From Gemmatimonadota bacterium (GTDB lineage: Bacteria; Gemmatimonadota; Gemmatimonadetes; Longimicrobiales; Gaopeijiaceae): 64,000 nt of DNA. The position numbers and the translations under genes are program-made. Location: assembly GCA_028873595.1 (NCBI GenBank), contig JAPPOV010000026.1, positions 124,001 through 188,000 on the forward strand. The letters run 5' to 3'. Positions within the stretch are counted from its first letter, which is position 1; each line of letters begins with the position of its first letter. Below, one piece after another: positions 16,193 to 24,534 of this stretch. The notes under the pieces are model-generated. The model saw only the letters and a list, made by a program, of their open reading frames with translations, had not been told where the DNA came from and did no database searches.

Positions 16193-16277
16193 CACTTTTT
16201 TGTCTGTGAGAGCTGGGGAACCCCTGATCGTAAGGGGTGTTCGGCGTAAGCCGGGCGGCGACTCAGGGGGGAGTGCC
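16193..16277 (+). ncRNA. Structured 5' leader of the zinc-ribbon gene, possible cis-regulatory RNA
   Basis: Between the promoter and the TTG start, the leader can form a stem ACCCCT/AGGGGT with a GATCGTA loop and a second GGC-GTAA-GCC hairpin. A CCGGGCGG segment sits close to the G-rich ribosome site. No known riboswitch family could be matched. It may simply be a folded leader. Confidence 0.35.
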
Positions 16278-16616
16278 TTGGCCAACGCGGTGCAGCTGGA
16301 CAACGAGAAGCAGCTGCTGAAGCAGTATTATGCCGGCCAGCAAATCGAGTCTCCGAACGGAGGCTTCCTGATCCGGCTTGGCATTCGTCCACGAGAGGAC
16401 GGCGCTGCGACGGCGATCTTCGAGTGCAGCGTTTCCTGGATCCGCTACGCAGTAGTGATTCGAAAGGCCACGCGAACGGAGCGCAAGAAGGTCAAGGACG
16501 CGCTCACCGCCGGTGAAGATCTCGTCTGCCCGCGTCATGGGCCGAGCGCTCGACTTGTGCGCAAGGGTAAGGAGTTGGTGTGCAGGGACTGTGGCGTCGT
16601 GTATGGGAAGGTCTGA
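16278..16616 (+). CDS. Small zinc-ribbon protein of unknown function
   Basis: The 112-residue protein ends in a zinc-ribbon-like site, CPRHG plus CRDCG, with ligands C84, H87, C102 and C105. The N-terminal two-thirds is a small soluble domain with a basic stretch (RKATRTERKKVKD), so nucleic-acid binding is possible but unproven. No ATG fits; the TTG at 16278 follows a G-rich ribosome site (GGAG at 16270-16273). A strong promoter and structured leader suggest high or regulated expression. Confidence 0.6.
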   Translation: MANAVQLDNEKQLLKQYYAGQQIESPNGGFLIRLGIRPREDGAATAIFECSVSWIRYAVVIRKATRTERKKVKDALTAGEDLVCPRHGPSARLVRKGKELVCRDCGVVYGKV

Positions 16617-16733
16617 CGCATTCTCCTGCTAACGGGGCCGGTCGTCTGGTGGTACGGCCCGACCGCGCGCATTAAGTTTGGCTCCATGAAACACCGCGTG
16701 CGATCACCTGCGGCTCGTTCCGGAGCTTAGTCG

Positions 16734-17837
16734 ATGCCCGAAGGGTTCCTCTCCTCCGAGGAATACGACGAGCATGCGCACCGGCTCTACAACGACGGTG
16801 ACTACGACGGCGCCCTCGAGATGTTGAAGGAGGGCCTTTCGCTGTACCCCAATGCCGTCGAACTGTCCGTCGGTCTCGGGTACGCACGGTTGGCTCGCGA
16901 AGAATATGCTTGGGCGAGGCACGCATTTGAGCGAGCCGTCCTGCTCGACTCCGGTCACGAAGATGCACTCGTCGGATTGGGTGAAACCCTCCTGCGGTTC
17001 GGGGAGCGAGCCGAAGCCCTGCGACTCTTCAATCAGGTTGCAGCGATGGGCTTCGATGACGACATCGAGCTCATGCTTACGATCGGTCGCGCTCTCTACC
17101 GCGCCGCCCTGTATGCCGAGTGCCGTGACGTCTTCGCAAAGGCGGCTGCGAGTCGGCCCGATTCGGCGGAGGCCGTCGCGTCTCTGGGGTACGCCCTGCA
17201 TCGTCTTGGGGATGACGTCGGCGCGGGTCGCCAGGTCCGGCGTGCCCTGCGACTCGATCCGGACCTTCACGAGGCTCGCATCTACCTCGGCCATCTCCTG
17301 TACGACCGGGGAGACTGGGAAGGGTCGCTGCGGGAATTCGAGCGCGTACCACCTCAGGAGCACTGGGACCCACTCGCCGTCTGGCGGCTCATGGAGCTCA
17401 AGCGGACACTCTGGCATATGGATTCGGGGGACGCTCGCCTGGCACCGTGGGAGCAGCGACTCCACGAATTGGAGGAACTCGAAGACCCGATCGATCGGCT
17501 TCTCTCGGAGGTCGAGAGTCGGATGGGCGCGGGTCACCCGTCCAACTATTTCGACCCGAGCCAGCTCGAACTCTTCGAGCGCAAGACGTACGGTTCAGAC
17601 CCGTCTCGCGTGATCCGCCTTGCCGATGGCCACCTTCTGCGCGGAAACTGGATGGAAATCGTGCGACAGATGCGTGACCAGGCAGGGTTCGGGCACGAGA
17701 CGGTGCAGCAATACATGCGCCGCCTTGCAGAGCGCTGGCTGGAGCAGGCTGAGGTGAGGATCCCCAGCACCGATCCAGAGTCGTTCCTCCGAGCCGCGGT
17801 CGAGGCCGGGCTCATCCGCCTGGAAGTCGAGGAGTAG
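16734..17837 (+). CDS. Tetratricopeptide-repeat protein
   Basis: The 367-residue soluble protein has about six TPR helix pairs in residues 10-210 (for example AHRLYNDGDYDGALEMLKEG and ALHRLGDDVGAGRQVRRAL) and then a divergent C-terminal part rich in charged helices. TPRs are protein-binding scaffolds; there is no catalytic domain or signal peptide, so it is probably cytoplasmic. GGAG at 16722-16725 supports the ATG. The next gene starts 5 bases after its stop, so the two likely act together. Confidence 0.82.
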   Translation: MPEGFLSSEEYDEHAHRLYNDGDYDGALEMLKEGLSLYPNAVELSVGLGYARLAREEYAWARHAFERAVLLDSGHEDALVGLGETLLRFGERAEALRLFNQVAAMGFDDDIELMLTIGRALYRAALYAECRDVFAKAAASRPDSAEAVASLGYALHRLGDDVGAGRQVRRALRLDPDLHEARIYLGHLLYDRGDWEGSLREFERVPPQEHWDPLAVWRLMELKRTLWHMDSGDARLAPWEQRLHELEELEDPIDRLLSEVESRMGAGHPSNYFDPSQLELFERKTYGSDPSRVIRLADGHLLRGNWMEIVRQMRDQAGFGHETVQQYMRRLAERWLEQAEVRIPSTDPESFLRAAVEAGLIRLEVEE

Positions 17838-17842
17838 GACCC

Positions 17843-18637
17843 GTGTCGAATCAGGTTCTGGAGCGTTTCCACCGAGCGCTCATCGAAGAAATCCAGACAC
17901 AACGGCCGGAGTATCTCACCGGTCCGTTCACCGTGGCGGAGATCTACCAGAACCTTGTGCCGTACGGATCGCATCGCGACCGCATCGGGGTCGAGATGAA
18001 TGGTGACTATGAGGATGCGCTTCTCCGGCTCCTGGCCGGCGAAGCAGAATACCTGATACTGGATTCCGAACCGGCACGTCAGGCGCTTCAGGCCGAGGTC
18101 GGAAGTCCGAATCCCAACACCGGTCTGTATCGGGAGTTCGCCGCGGTGGACGTGCGGCTGAATCCGGCCTACCTCGACCTTTCCGCATCCGTCATGGATC
18201 AGCTTTCGGATCTGATCGAAGATCCAGTCATAGAGGACCCCCTTACGATGACGGATCTTGCTCCGAGCTCAGCGCCCGCTGCCCAGCTGGGCCTCGTCCC
18301 TCCCGGTGCGGACATCTTTTCCGAGGCAGAGGCACCTGCGGCGGCGGGGCCTGTCGAGGCTTCGGATGATCCCCAGGTGGAGTCGGCTGTGTCTGCCGCT
18401 CGGTCCCCATTGGCTCCGGAGTTCGTCGCAGAAGAGTCGGAACCCGTTGGAACTGCGTCCGGCAGCGTCCCAGGGCAGTGCCCGTGGTGCAGTGAGACCC
18501 TGCCGGACCGCATTTCGCTCAAGTTCTGTCCCTTCTGTGGCACTGATCAGAGTCTTGTCCCGTGCTCGTCATGCGGTTCTGAGATCGAGCCTGGCTGGAG
18601 CTTTTGCGCCTCGTGCGGCGCGAGTTCAGAAGGGTAG
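17843..18637 (+). CDS. Protein with C-terminal double zinc ribbon
   Basis: Residues 1-115 form a compact conserved domain (LERFHRALIEEIQTQRP at the start) that I do not recognise. A low-complexity acidic, alanine- and proline-rich linker runs from about 130 to 210. Four CxxC knuckles follow: C213/C216, C229/C232, C241/C244 and C255/C258, giving two zinc ribbons. Such tails usually mediate protein or nucleic-acid contacts. Start is GTG at 17843, 5 bases after the TPR gene. No membrane segment is visible. Confidence 0.75.
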   Translation: MSNQVLERFHRALIEEIQTQRPEYLTGPFTVAEIYQNLVPYGSHRDRIGVEMNGDYEDALLRLLAGEAEYLILDSEPARQALQAEVGSPNPNTGLYREFAAVDVRLNPAYLDLSASVMDQLSDLIEDPVIEDPLTMTDLAPSSAPAAQLGLVPPGADIFSEAEAPAAAGPVEASDDPQVESAVSAARSPLAPEFVAEESEPVGTASGSVPGQCPWCSETLPDRISLKFCPFCGTDQSLVPCSSCGSEIEPGWSFCASCGASSEG

Positions 18638-18648
18638 GTGGCTGATTG

Positions 18649-19104
18649 ATGCGGCGACGCCGCAACGGCGCCGTCTTCCTGCTCGTCCTGGCGGGCGCAG
18701 GCTGCGAGGCGATCGACCCTGCGCTCCGCCCCGACGATCAGCTTATCTCGGAGTTGGGCCTCACCGAGCGTGATCGAGTGTACACGGTGTCGTTGGCCAC
18801 GGATGTGGGAGAGCGCGCCGAACCTGATTCGATCGTTGTCCAGCCGGGCGACTACCTGCAGTTCGTCTCGTCCGACTGGTTGATTCACGAGGTGCATTTC
18901 GACTCGGCCATGATGGATGATCAGACTCGGTCTTTCATGGTTGCGACGGAACAAATGAACTCTCCGCCACTCCTGCAGCAGGGAGCTCGCTTCGTTCTTT
19001 CGTTCGTGGATGCGCCCTTGGGCACGTACCCGTTCCGGCTCCAGGGGAATCGGGCGGACGGACGCGGTGTGATCGTAGTGGCGTCTCCTCCCGGCGTGCC
19101 GTAA
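18649..19104 (+). CDS. Cupredoxin-fold lipoprotein, probably without a type 1 copper site
   Basis: The 151-residue protein has a lipobox (LAGAGC, C19) and a plastocyanin-like beta-sandwich: SIVVQPGDYLQFVSSDWLIHEVHFDSAMM and GTYPFRLQGNRADGRGVIVV. The usual copper-ligand cysteine near the C-terminus is missing, so electron transfer through a blue-copper centre is unlikely. The start at 18649 is favoured by a G-rich stretch nearby; a TTG one codon upstream is also in frame. It follows the zinc-ribbon gene by 11 bases. Confidence 0.7.
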   Translation: MRRRRNGAVFLLVLAGAGCEAIDPALRPDDQLISELGLTERDRVYTVSLATDVGERAEPDSIVVQPGDYLQFVSSDWLIHEVHFDSAMMDDQTRSFMVATEQMNSPPLLQQGARFVLSFVDAPLGTYPFRLQGNRADGRGVIVVASPPGVP

Positions 19105-19106
19105 TC

Positions 19107-19125
19107 TGCCGAGCGTTTTTCGGCA
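19107..19125 (+). terminator. Short hairpin after the cupredoxin gene
   Basis: TGCCGA and TCGGCA form a 6-pair stem around a T-rich loop three bases after the stop. The following CCCTTTCC is only weakly T-rich, so termination strength is doubtful. Confidence 0.35.
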
Positions 19126-19152
19126 CCCTTTCCACGTTCTCATCCTCTCGTC

Positions 19153-20217
19153 ATGCCACGTATTGCGCTCATCCCAGGCGACGGAATCGGAGTCGAGGTG
19201 GTGCGTGAAGCCCGCCGGGTTCTCGAGTTCATCGCAGAGGCCGAAGGTGCGGATTTCGAACTCGTGGACTGGGATCTGGGCGCCGACCGGTTTCTTCGTG
19301 ACGGCATCACGATCACCGACGAAGAGTTCAACGCGCTCGATCAGGATCACGACGCGGTCCTCCTGGGTGCGTTGGGGGATCCTCGAGTCCCGAGCAATCA
19401 ACACGCGAAGGACATTCTGCTGGGGATGCGCTTCAAGCTGGACCTGTACGTGAACTTCCGGCCGTGCGTCCTTCTCTCCCCTTCGCTTTCGCCGCTCGCA
19501 TCCGCGCCGGCTCTTCGACTCGAGATCTTTCGAGAGAATACCGAGGGCGAGTACACCGGGATGGGCGGAGCCATGCGGGTCGACACCCCTGCGGAGGTCG
19601 CGATCGAAGAGAACATCGCGACCAGGCTCGGTGTCGAGCGTATCGTACGCGCGGCGTTCGAGTATGCCGACACACGGGGCCGAAGTCGCGTGACGCTCGT
19701 GGACAAGGCCAACGTCATGCGCTTCGTCGGGGGCCTGTGGCGGCGAGTCTTCGAGGAGGTCGCGAGCGAATACCCGCACATCGAGGCGGATGCGATGTAC
19801 GTCGACGCCATGGCGATGGACCTCGTTCGGCGGCCCGAGCGTTATCAGGTGCTGGTGGCGTCCAACCTTTTCGGGGATATCATCAGCGACTTGGCGGCGG
19901 AGATCACCGGTGGTCTGGGTATGGCCCCGTCCGCCAATATCCACCCCGGCCGAAACGCCCTTTTCGAGCCTGTGCATGGGTCCGCGCCGGACATCGCCGG
20001 GCAGGAGAAGGCCAATCCGATCGGTGCGATCCGGTGCGTCGCACTCATGATGGACCACTTCGGGCTTCGTGCGGCTGGCGAACGGATCGAGTCGTCGGTG
20101 GTGACGTGTTTCGAAAACGGCCAGACGACTGAGGACCTGGGGGGATCGCTCTCCACGACGGAGGCCGCGACGGCCATTATCGATCACGTACGCTCTGCGT
20201 ATGCCGAACACGGCTGA
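19153..20217 (+). CDS. Isocitrate/isopropylmalate dehydrogenase family enzyme
   Basis: The 354-residue protein is a beta-decarboxylating dehydrogenase: IALIPGDGIGVEVVREA at the N-terminus, substrate-binding arginines in FRENTEGEYTG and neighbouring segments, VDKANVMRF, and the metal-site SNLFGDIISDLAAEITGGLGMAPSANI. It is probably a 3-isopropylmalate dehydrogenase (leucine synthesis) using NAD. Family members also act on homoisocitrate or tartrate. No leuA, leuC or leuD is adjacent, so the substrate is not settled. Length is normal. Confidence 0.85.
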   Translation: MPRIALIPGDGIGVEVVREARRVLEFIAEAEGADFELVDWDLGADRFLRDGITITDEEFNALDQDHDAVLLGALGDPRVPSNQHAKDILLGMRFKLDLYVNFRPCVLLSPSLSPLASAPALRLEIFRENTEGEYTGMGGAMRVDTPAEVAIEENIATRLGVERIVRAAFEYADTRGRSRVTLVDKANVMRFVGGLWRRVFEEVASEYPHIEADAMYVDAMAMDLVRRPERYQVLVASNLFGDIISDLAAEITGGLGMAPSANIHPGRNALFEPVHGSAPDIAGQEKANPIGAIRCVALMMDHFGLRAAGERIESSVVTCFENGQTTEDLGGSLSTTEAATAIIDHVRSAYAEHG

Positions 20218-20385
20218 CGTCGGCAGGTGGCTCTTCGGTCAACACATCGTAGTGTTCCGGATACATTAGATGATCACGTCGAAGGCCGTCTGCATGAAGG
20301 TGGATAAGCCTCAGGCTTTCCTGCAGTATCCGGACGAGCCATTGGGAACCGAGTTCGTTTGGGCCGGATTCCACATCCGCACCTC

Positions 20386-20955
20386 ATGATCCCGTATTCC
20401 TCATCGGATCTTCCGGGTCTCTGTGCCCGCATACGTGACCAGACCGGAGAGGTCGAGCGCCTGCTCTCGGAGGGGGACGCCGATCATGCGTCCTGGCGAC
20501 CCGACGAGGCGAAGTGGTCGCTTACCGGCCACACGGCGCACATGTCCATTGTAAATGGGCTCTACGTCGAATCGATCCGGGTAGCGCTCGACGACGCGAG
20601 CCTGCCGGGGGCAGGCATGACGGAGGAGCGGTGGAGGCACCCTGCGATTGCGACCTGGTTCGTGGGCATGAACCAGCCTCCGCCGAAGCTTCGAATCAAG
20701 ACCTTCAAGTCGATGGTCCCCGATCCCGGGACGACATCGGAGGCCGCTCTGGCCGACTTCGTGCTCGTCCAGGACGGGCTCCTCGATGCGATCACCAGGG
20801 CGGACGGACTGGATCTCGGGCGCATTCGATTTGGGTCGCCCTTCCTCGGACTCCTGCGACTCTCTGCCGGAACGGCGATCGCCCTGATCGTGGCGCACAA
20901 CAACCGACACATCTGGCTGATGCATGAGGTGAACCGCATGCGATCCGAGGGGTAA
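20386..20955 (+). CDS. DinB-family protein
   Basis: The 189-residue protein is a predicted four-helix bundle of the DinB/YfiT type. WSLTGHTAHMSIVNGLYVESI supplies an early histidine and VAHNNRHIWLMHEV supplies the later HxxxH-like pair, the usual metal-binding set. Family members include thiol-S-transferases, but most are uncharacterised. The ATG at 20386 fits the conserved start; a TTG 27 bases upstream is an alternative. The 168 bases before it hold no gene I can support. Confidence 0.72.
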   Translation: MIPYSSSDLPGLCARIRDQTGEVERLLSEGDADHASWRPDEAKWSLTGHTAHMSIVNGLYVESIRVALDDASLPGAGMTEERWRHPAIATWFVGMNQPPPKLRIKTFKSMVPDPGTTSEAALADFVLVQDGLLDAITRADGLDLGRIRFGSPFLGLLRLSAGTAIALIVAHNNRHIWLMHEVNRMRSEG

Positions 20956-21004
20956 CTGCACCGACTGAACTCTCCTGTACTTCACACCGTTCGAATGAGG
21001 CTTC

Positions 21005-22213
21005 ATGGCAACGCAGGGTCATGCACGTGACGTGGTCGTCCTTTCCGGCAAACGCACTGGTTTTGGGACCTTTGGAGGCTCCCTGAAGGACTTCACGGCG
21101 ACAGATCTGGGGGTCTTCAGCAGTGCGGCGGCCATCGAGGCCGCCGGGCTGACGCCGGACCAGGTAGATCACACGTTCTTCGGCAATGCACTTCAGACGT
21201 CATCCGACTCGATCTATCTCGCTCGTCACGTAGCGCTCCGCTCGGGCATTCCACTGGAGAAGCCCGCCCTGACGATCAACCGGCTGTGTGGATCCGGCTT
21301 CGAGGCCATTGTCCAGGGTGCCAAGGAGATCGTTCTCGGTGAGGCAGACGTTTGTCTGACGGGCGGCGCGGAGTCGATGAGTCAGGCACCGCACGTGGTG
21401 CGCGGGGCTCGCTGGGGTAAGGCACTTCGCCTCGGCCCGGCAGGACCTGCGTTCGAAGACCTGCTCTGGGAGGCGCTCCTCGACACCAATTGCGACCTGA
21501 CGATGGCGCAGACCGCTGAGGAACTCGCCGATCGGTACACGGTGACGCGTGAGGAGGCCGATCAGGTCGCCTACAACTCGCAGCAGCGTGCCCAGGCAGC
21601 GTGGGACAACGGGTACTTCGATGCCGAGATCGCCGAGGTGTTGATCAAGTCGCGCAAGGGTGAAACGAGCTATGCCGTGGACGAGCACCTCCGTCCCGAG
21701 ACCTCGATGGAAGCCCTTGGCGGACTGCGCCCGTACTTCCGCAAGGACGGGCTGGTCACCGCAGGGAACGCCAGCGGCATCGGAGACGGGTCTGCCAGTG
21801 CGGTCCTGGCCAGTGCCGAATGGGCGGAGGCGAACGACGTTACACCCATCGGCCGCATCGTGTCGTGGGGCTTCGTAGGGGTCGAACCTCAGATCATGGG
21901 CATCGGACCGGCTCCGGCGGCGCGCATGGCGCTCGAGAAAGCCGGCCTTTCGCTCGATGACATGGACCTCGTCGAGGTGAACGAAGCGTTCGCTCCTCAG
22001 TACAAGGCGGTCGAGAAGGAACTCGGTCTCGATCCCGACAGGACGAACGTCAACGGTGGCGCCATCGCGCTCACGCATCCTCTGGCCGCATCGGGTGCGC
22101 GGATCACGATTCACCTGCTCCACGAGCTACGGCGTCGCGGCGGCAAATACGGTCTGGGCTCCGCCTGCATCGGGGGTGGCCAGGGCGGTGCCGTGATCGT
22201 CGAAGCGCTCTAG
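21005..22213 (+). CDS. Thiolase (acetyl-CoA C-acyltransferase)
   Basis: The 402-residue enzyme has the full thiolase set: nucleophile Cys95 in INRLCGSGF, His358 in GAIALTHPLAASGAR, and Cys388 in GSACIGGGQGG. It condenses or cleaves acyl-CoA with CoA in the cytoplasm. The position before His358 is threonine where glycine is usual. A 3-hydroxyacyl-CoA dehydrogenase lies two genes downstream and an enoyl-CoA hydratase farther right, together covering the core of a beta-oxidation or butyryl-CoA-type route. Direction cannot be told from sequence. Confidence 0.92.
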   Translation: MATQGHARDVVVLSGKRTGFGTFGGSLKDFTATDLGVFSSAAAIEAAGLTPDQVDHTFFGNALQTSSDSIYLARHVALRSGIPLEKPALTINRLCGSGFEAIVQGAKEIVLGEADVCLTGGAESMSQAPHVVRGARWGKALRLGPAGPAFEDLLWEALLDTNCDLTMAQTAEELADRYTVTREEADQVAYNSQQRAQAAWDNGYFDAEIAEVLIKSRKGETSYAVDEHLRPETSMEALGGLRPYFRKDGLVTAGNASGIGDGSASAVLASAEWAEANDVTPIGRIVSWGFVGVEPQIMGIGPAPAARMALEKAGLSLDDMDLVEVNEAFAPQYKAVEKELGLDPDRTNVNGGAIALTHPLAASGARITIHLLHELRRRGGKYGLGSACIGGGQGGAVIVEAL

Positions 22214-22239
22214 GTCAAAAGGCCGAGGATCCCTGCCGC

Positions 22240-23094
22240 GTGAGTGACGAGGCCGGTCGTAGCCTCACGCGACAGGAGTTCGACGCGGTCATTCGTCGGG
22301 CCGCTGAAATCGCAGCGTCTGACCCGGATGCGGAAGAGGGGCGGCTCAGTGAGGTCGAGCTGTATCGCATCGCAGGCGAAGTGGGCCTGACGGAGGGACA
22401 TGTTCGTACGGCCCTCTCCGAGGTTCGGCGTGGTCAGGTGGGAGGTACGGTGCTGGATCGGATCTTCGGGCCTGCTACTGTGCGCGCGTCTCGTACCGTG
22501 CCGGGAACGATTGCCGAACTCAAGGTGCACCTCGACGACTTTCTGATCGCAAGTCAATTGCTCCAGCCGGTCCGTCGGGCACCGGAGCTGCTCGTGTATC
22601 AGCCGTCGCTCGACTGGGCGTCGCAGCTAGCCAGGGCGGCGAGCTTCACGTCTCAGAAGCATTACATCGCGTCGGCAAAGTCCGTTGAGGTACGCTTCGA
22701 GAGGGTCGACGATGAGCGGACATTGATAGAGCTTCTCGTCGACCCGGGTACGCGAACGGAAGACTTGGCCGGTGCTTTGGTCGGAGGGGGCGCTGCGGGT
22801 GGTGTTTCGGGAGCGCTCGTCGGTGTCGCAGCTGCAACAGCGGTTCCGGGAGCGCTCGCGATCGGTCTGGGTGTCGTCGTCGGTCTCGGTGCGTGTGGCG
22901 GCGTCGGAGTCGCGGTCGGTCGCGGGCATCAGAAGAAAATCACGCAGGTGCGAAATGAAGTCGAAGGTGTGCTGGATCGGCTCGAAACAGGTGAATCCTT
23001 GGAGCCGCCTCCGGCATCGTGGCGGCGTTGGGTAAAGAAGCAGTTCCACGGAGTGGCACGTGACATGACACGTACCGAGAAAGACTTGAGATGA
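22240..23094 (+). CDS. Uncharacterised protein with glycine-rich membrane hairpin
   Basis: I do not recognise the 284-residue product. Residues 1-65 are a soluble helical region (LTRQEFDAVIRRAAEI; AGEVGLTEGHVRTALSEVRRG). Residues about 175-230 are a glycine/alanine/valine-rich hydrophobic stretch that could form two membrane helices or a glycine zipper. A charged C-terminal tail follows. Start is GTG at 22240. It sits between the thiolase and hydroxyacyl-CoA dehydrogenase genes with gaps of 26 and 10 bases, so it is cotranscribed with them. Confidence 0.6.
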   Translation: MSDEAGRSLTRQEFDAVIRRAAEIAASDPDAEEGRLSEVELYRIAGEVGLTEGHVRTALSEVRRGQVGGTVLDRIFGPATVRASRTVPGTIAELKVHLDDFLIASQLLQPVRRAPELLVYQPSLDWASQLARAASFTSQKHYIASAKSVEVRFERVDDERTLIELLVDPGTRTEDLAGALVGGGAAGGVSGALVGVAAATAVPGALAIGLGVVVGLGACGGVGVAVGRGHQKKITQVRNEVEGVLDRLETGESLEPPPASWRRWVKKQFHGVARDMTRTEKDLR

Positions 23095-23104
23095 AGTTCA
23101 CTAC

Positions 23105-23992
23105 ATGGAGGAAGCGTTGAACATCAGCAAGGTCGGAGTCGTTGGATGCGGTCTCATGGGCAGCGGGATTGCCGAGATCGCCGCGAAGAGCGGCTTCGAG
23201 GTAATGGTCCGGGAAGTGAGCGATGAGTTCCTGGAAGTCGGACAGAAGCGGATCCGTAAGTCGATGGACCGCGCGGTCGATAAGGAAAAGCTGACCGCAG
23301 AGGACCGTGACGCCGCCTGGGAGCGGCTGTCGTTCACGACTGCGGTCTCCGATCTAGCAGACTGCGACCTCGTCATCGAGGCGATCATCGAAGATCTCGA
23401 GATGAAGAACGCCCTCTTCGGCCAGTTGGATGAGCTGTGCGGCGATCACACGATCTTCGCATCCAACACGAGTTCGCTGACCATCACGGACATGGCCGCG
23501 CACGCACGTGCCGACCGGTTCGTGGGGCTGCACTTCTTCAATCCAGTGCCGGTCATGAAGCTGGTCGAGGTCGTGCGAACCATCGCGACGAGTGATGAGA
23601 CGTATGATCGTGCCTTTGAATTCTCCAAGGCGCTGGGGAAAGTCCCGATCGCCGCGAAGGACAATTCCGGCTTCGTCGTGAACCTGCTGCTCGTGCCTTA
23701 CATGCTCGACGCGATCCGCCAGCTCGAGCGCGGTGTGGCCACGATCGAGGACATCGACACGGGCATGACGCTCGGGTGCGGTTACCCAATGGGTCCGTTC
23801 ACCCTCTGCGACTTCGTCGGGAACGATACACTCTACAAGATCTCCGAGATCATGTTCGACGAGTACCGTGAAGAGCGGTACGCGCCTCCTCCGCTGTTGA
23901 AGCGAATCGTCGCGATGGGGCGTTATGGTCGGAAGACGGGGCAGGGTTTCTACGACTGGGGTGGCGAGAAGCCGGTACCGCTTCCCGTCTAG
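23105..23992 (+). CDS. 3-hydroxybutyryl-CoA dehydrogenase family
   Basis: The 295-residue protein has an N-terminal NAD-binding fold (KVGVVGCGLMGSGIAEIAA) and the 3-hydroxyacyl-CoA dehydrogenase catalytic region GLHFFNPVPVMKLVEVV with His143 and Glu155, then a C-terminal helical dimerisation domain ending GRKTGQGFYDWG. It interconverts 3-hydroxyacyl-CoA and 3-oxoacyl-CoA using NAD(P). The single-domain form of about 290 residues matches the butyryl-CoA type. It is downstream of the thiolase and followed by a GC hairpin, so it ends the operon. Confidence 0.92.
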   Translation: MEEALNISKVGVVGCGLMGSGIAEIAAKSGFEVMVREVSDEFLEVGQKRIRKSMDRAVDKEKLTAEDRDAAWERLSFTTAVSDLADCDLVIEAIIEDLEMKNALFGQLDELCGDHTIFASNTSSLTITDMAAHARADRFVGLHFFNPVPVMKLVEVVRTIATSDETYDRAFEFSKALGKVPIAAKDNSGFVVNLLLVPYMLDAIRQLERGVATIEDIDTGMTLGCGYPMGPFTLCDFVGNDTLYKISEIMFDEYREERYAPPPLLKRIVAMGRYGRKTGQGFYDWGGEKPVPLPV

Positions 23993-24000
23993 CGACGCGG

Positions 24001-24023
24001 CGCCTCCCCTGCGAGGGGAGGCG
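24001..24023 (+). terminator. Hairpin ending the thiolase-dehydrogenase operon
   Basis: A perfect 10-pair stem (CGCCTCCCCT with AGGGGAGGCG) closes a GCG loop nine bases after the stop. There is no T-tract. Confidence 0.55.
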
Positions 24024-24171
24024 TCGCCCCTCGGCAGTACCTGAGCAGGGCGTCGTCGCGAAACGGCGTGTGGCTCAGCCGCTCGAGCTCGAGTGAGCAA
24101 TCAGTCGTGCGAGTGCGGGAGCCGCTCTGAGGCGGGCGCACCGATCCCGCTGCCGGCTCTATACCAGATAC

Positions 24172-24201
24172 AAAAAAGGCGGCCCCGTGAGAGGGGCCGC
24201 C
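24172..24201 (-). terminator. Rho-independent terminator of rpsU
   Basis: Read on the minus strand, GGCGGCCCC and GGGGCCGCC form a 9-pair stem with a 6-base loop, followed directly by six T residues. It lies 24 bases past the rpsU stop. Confidence 0.85.
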
Positions 24202-24225
24202 CTGGATGTCCGTGACGTCAGGACC

Positions 24226-24429
24226 CTACGGGCGCTTCCGGCGCTGGCGACGACGCTCGCGACGAATCGCAGCCTCCCGCTTGCGCTTACGCTGGGCGCT
24301 GGGCTTTTCGTAGTAGCGACGTTTACGCAGCTCTGAGTAGAGGCCTGAACGCTGAACCTTCCGCTTGAAGCGGCGCAGAGCGCGGTCGAGGCTCTCGTTG
24401 TCCTGTACGACGACTTCCAAGACGATCAC
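24226..24429 (-). CDS. rpsU: 30S ribosomal protein S21
   Basis: The 67-residue, strongly basic protein has the S21 signature: [24 protein letters not shown] followed by [18 protein letters not shown]21 joins the small subunit near the anti-Shine-Dalgarno end of 16S rRNA and helps start-site selection. Length is normal. The usual dnaG and rpoD neighbours are absent. A good terminator follows. Confidence 0.95.
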   Translation of the reverse strand: MIVLEVVVQDNESLDRALRRFKRKVQRSGLYSELRKRRYYEKPSAQRKRKREAAIRRERRRQRRKRP

Positions 24430-24534
24430 ATCCTTTGGTAGACCAATGCAGTCGAGCGTAAAAACCTAAATACGCCGGGTGCAGCGAGCAACAGAGTCGT
24501 GGAAGTGGCCGCCCTGACTCGACGTCGCCCATGC

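Noticed and set aside
16193-16277. c-di-AMP (ydaO) or other known riboswitch
   Set aside because: Some GGGGAACC-like and GGGGTG-like strings are present, but the conserved core order of known riboswitches could not be matched.
18547-20211. Long minus-strand open frame opposite the cupredoxin and dehydrogenase genes
   Set aside because: It is a mirror of well-recognised plus-strand genes in GC-rich DNA and has no recognisable domain.
20218-20385. Small gene between the dehydrogenase and DinB genes
   Set aside because: Short frames on both strands have no ribosome site or recognisable sequence.
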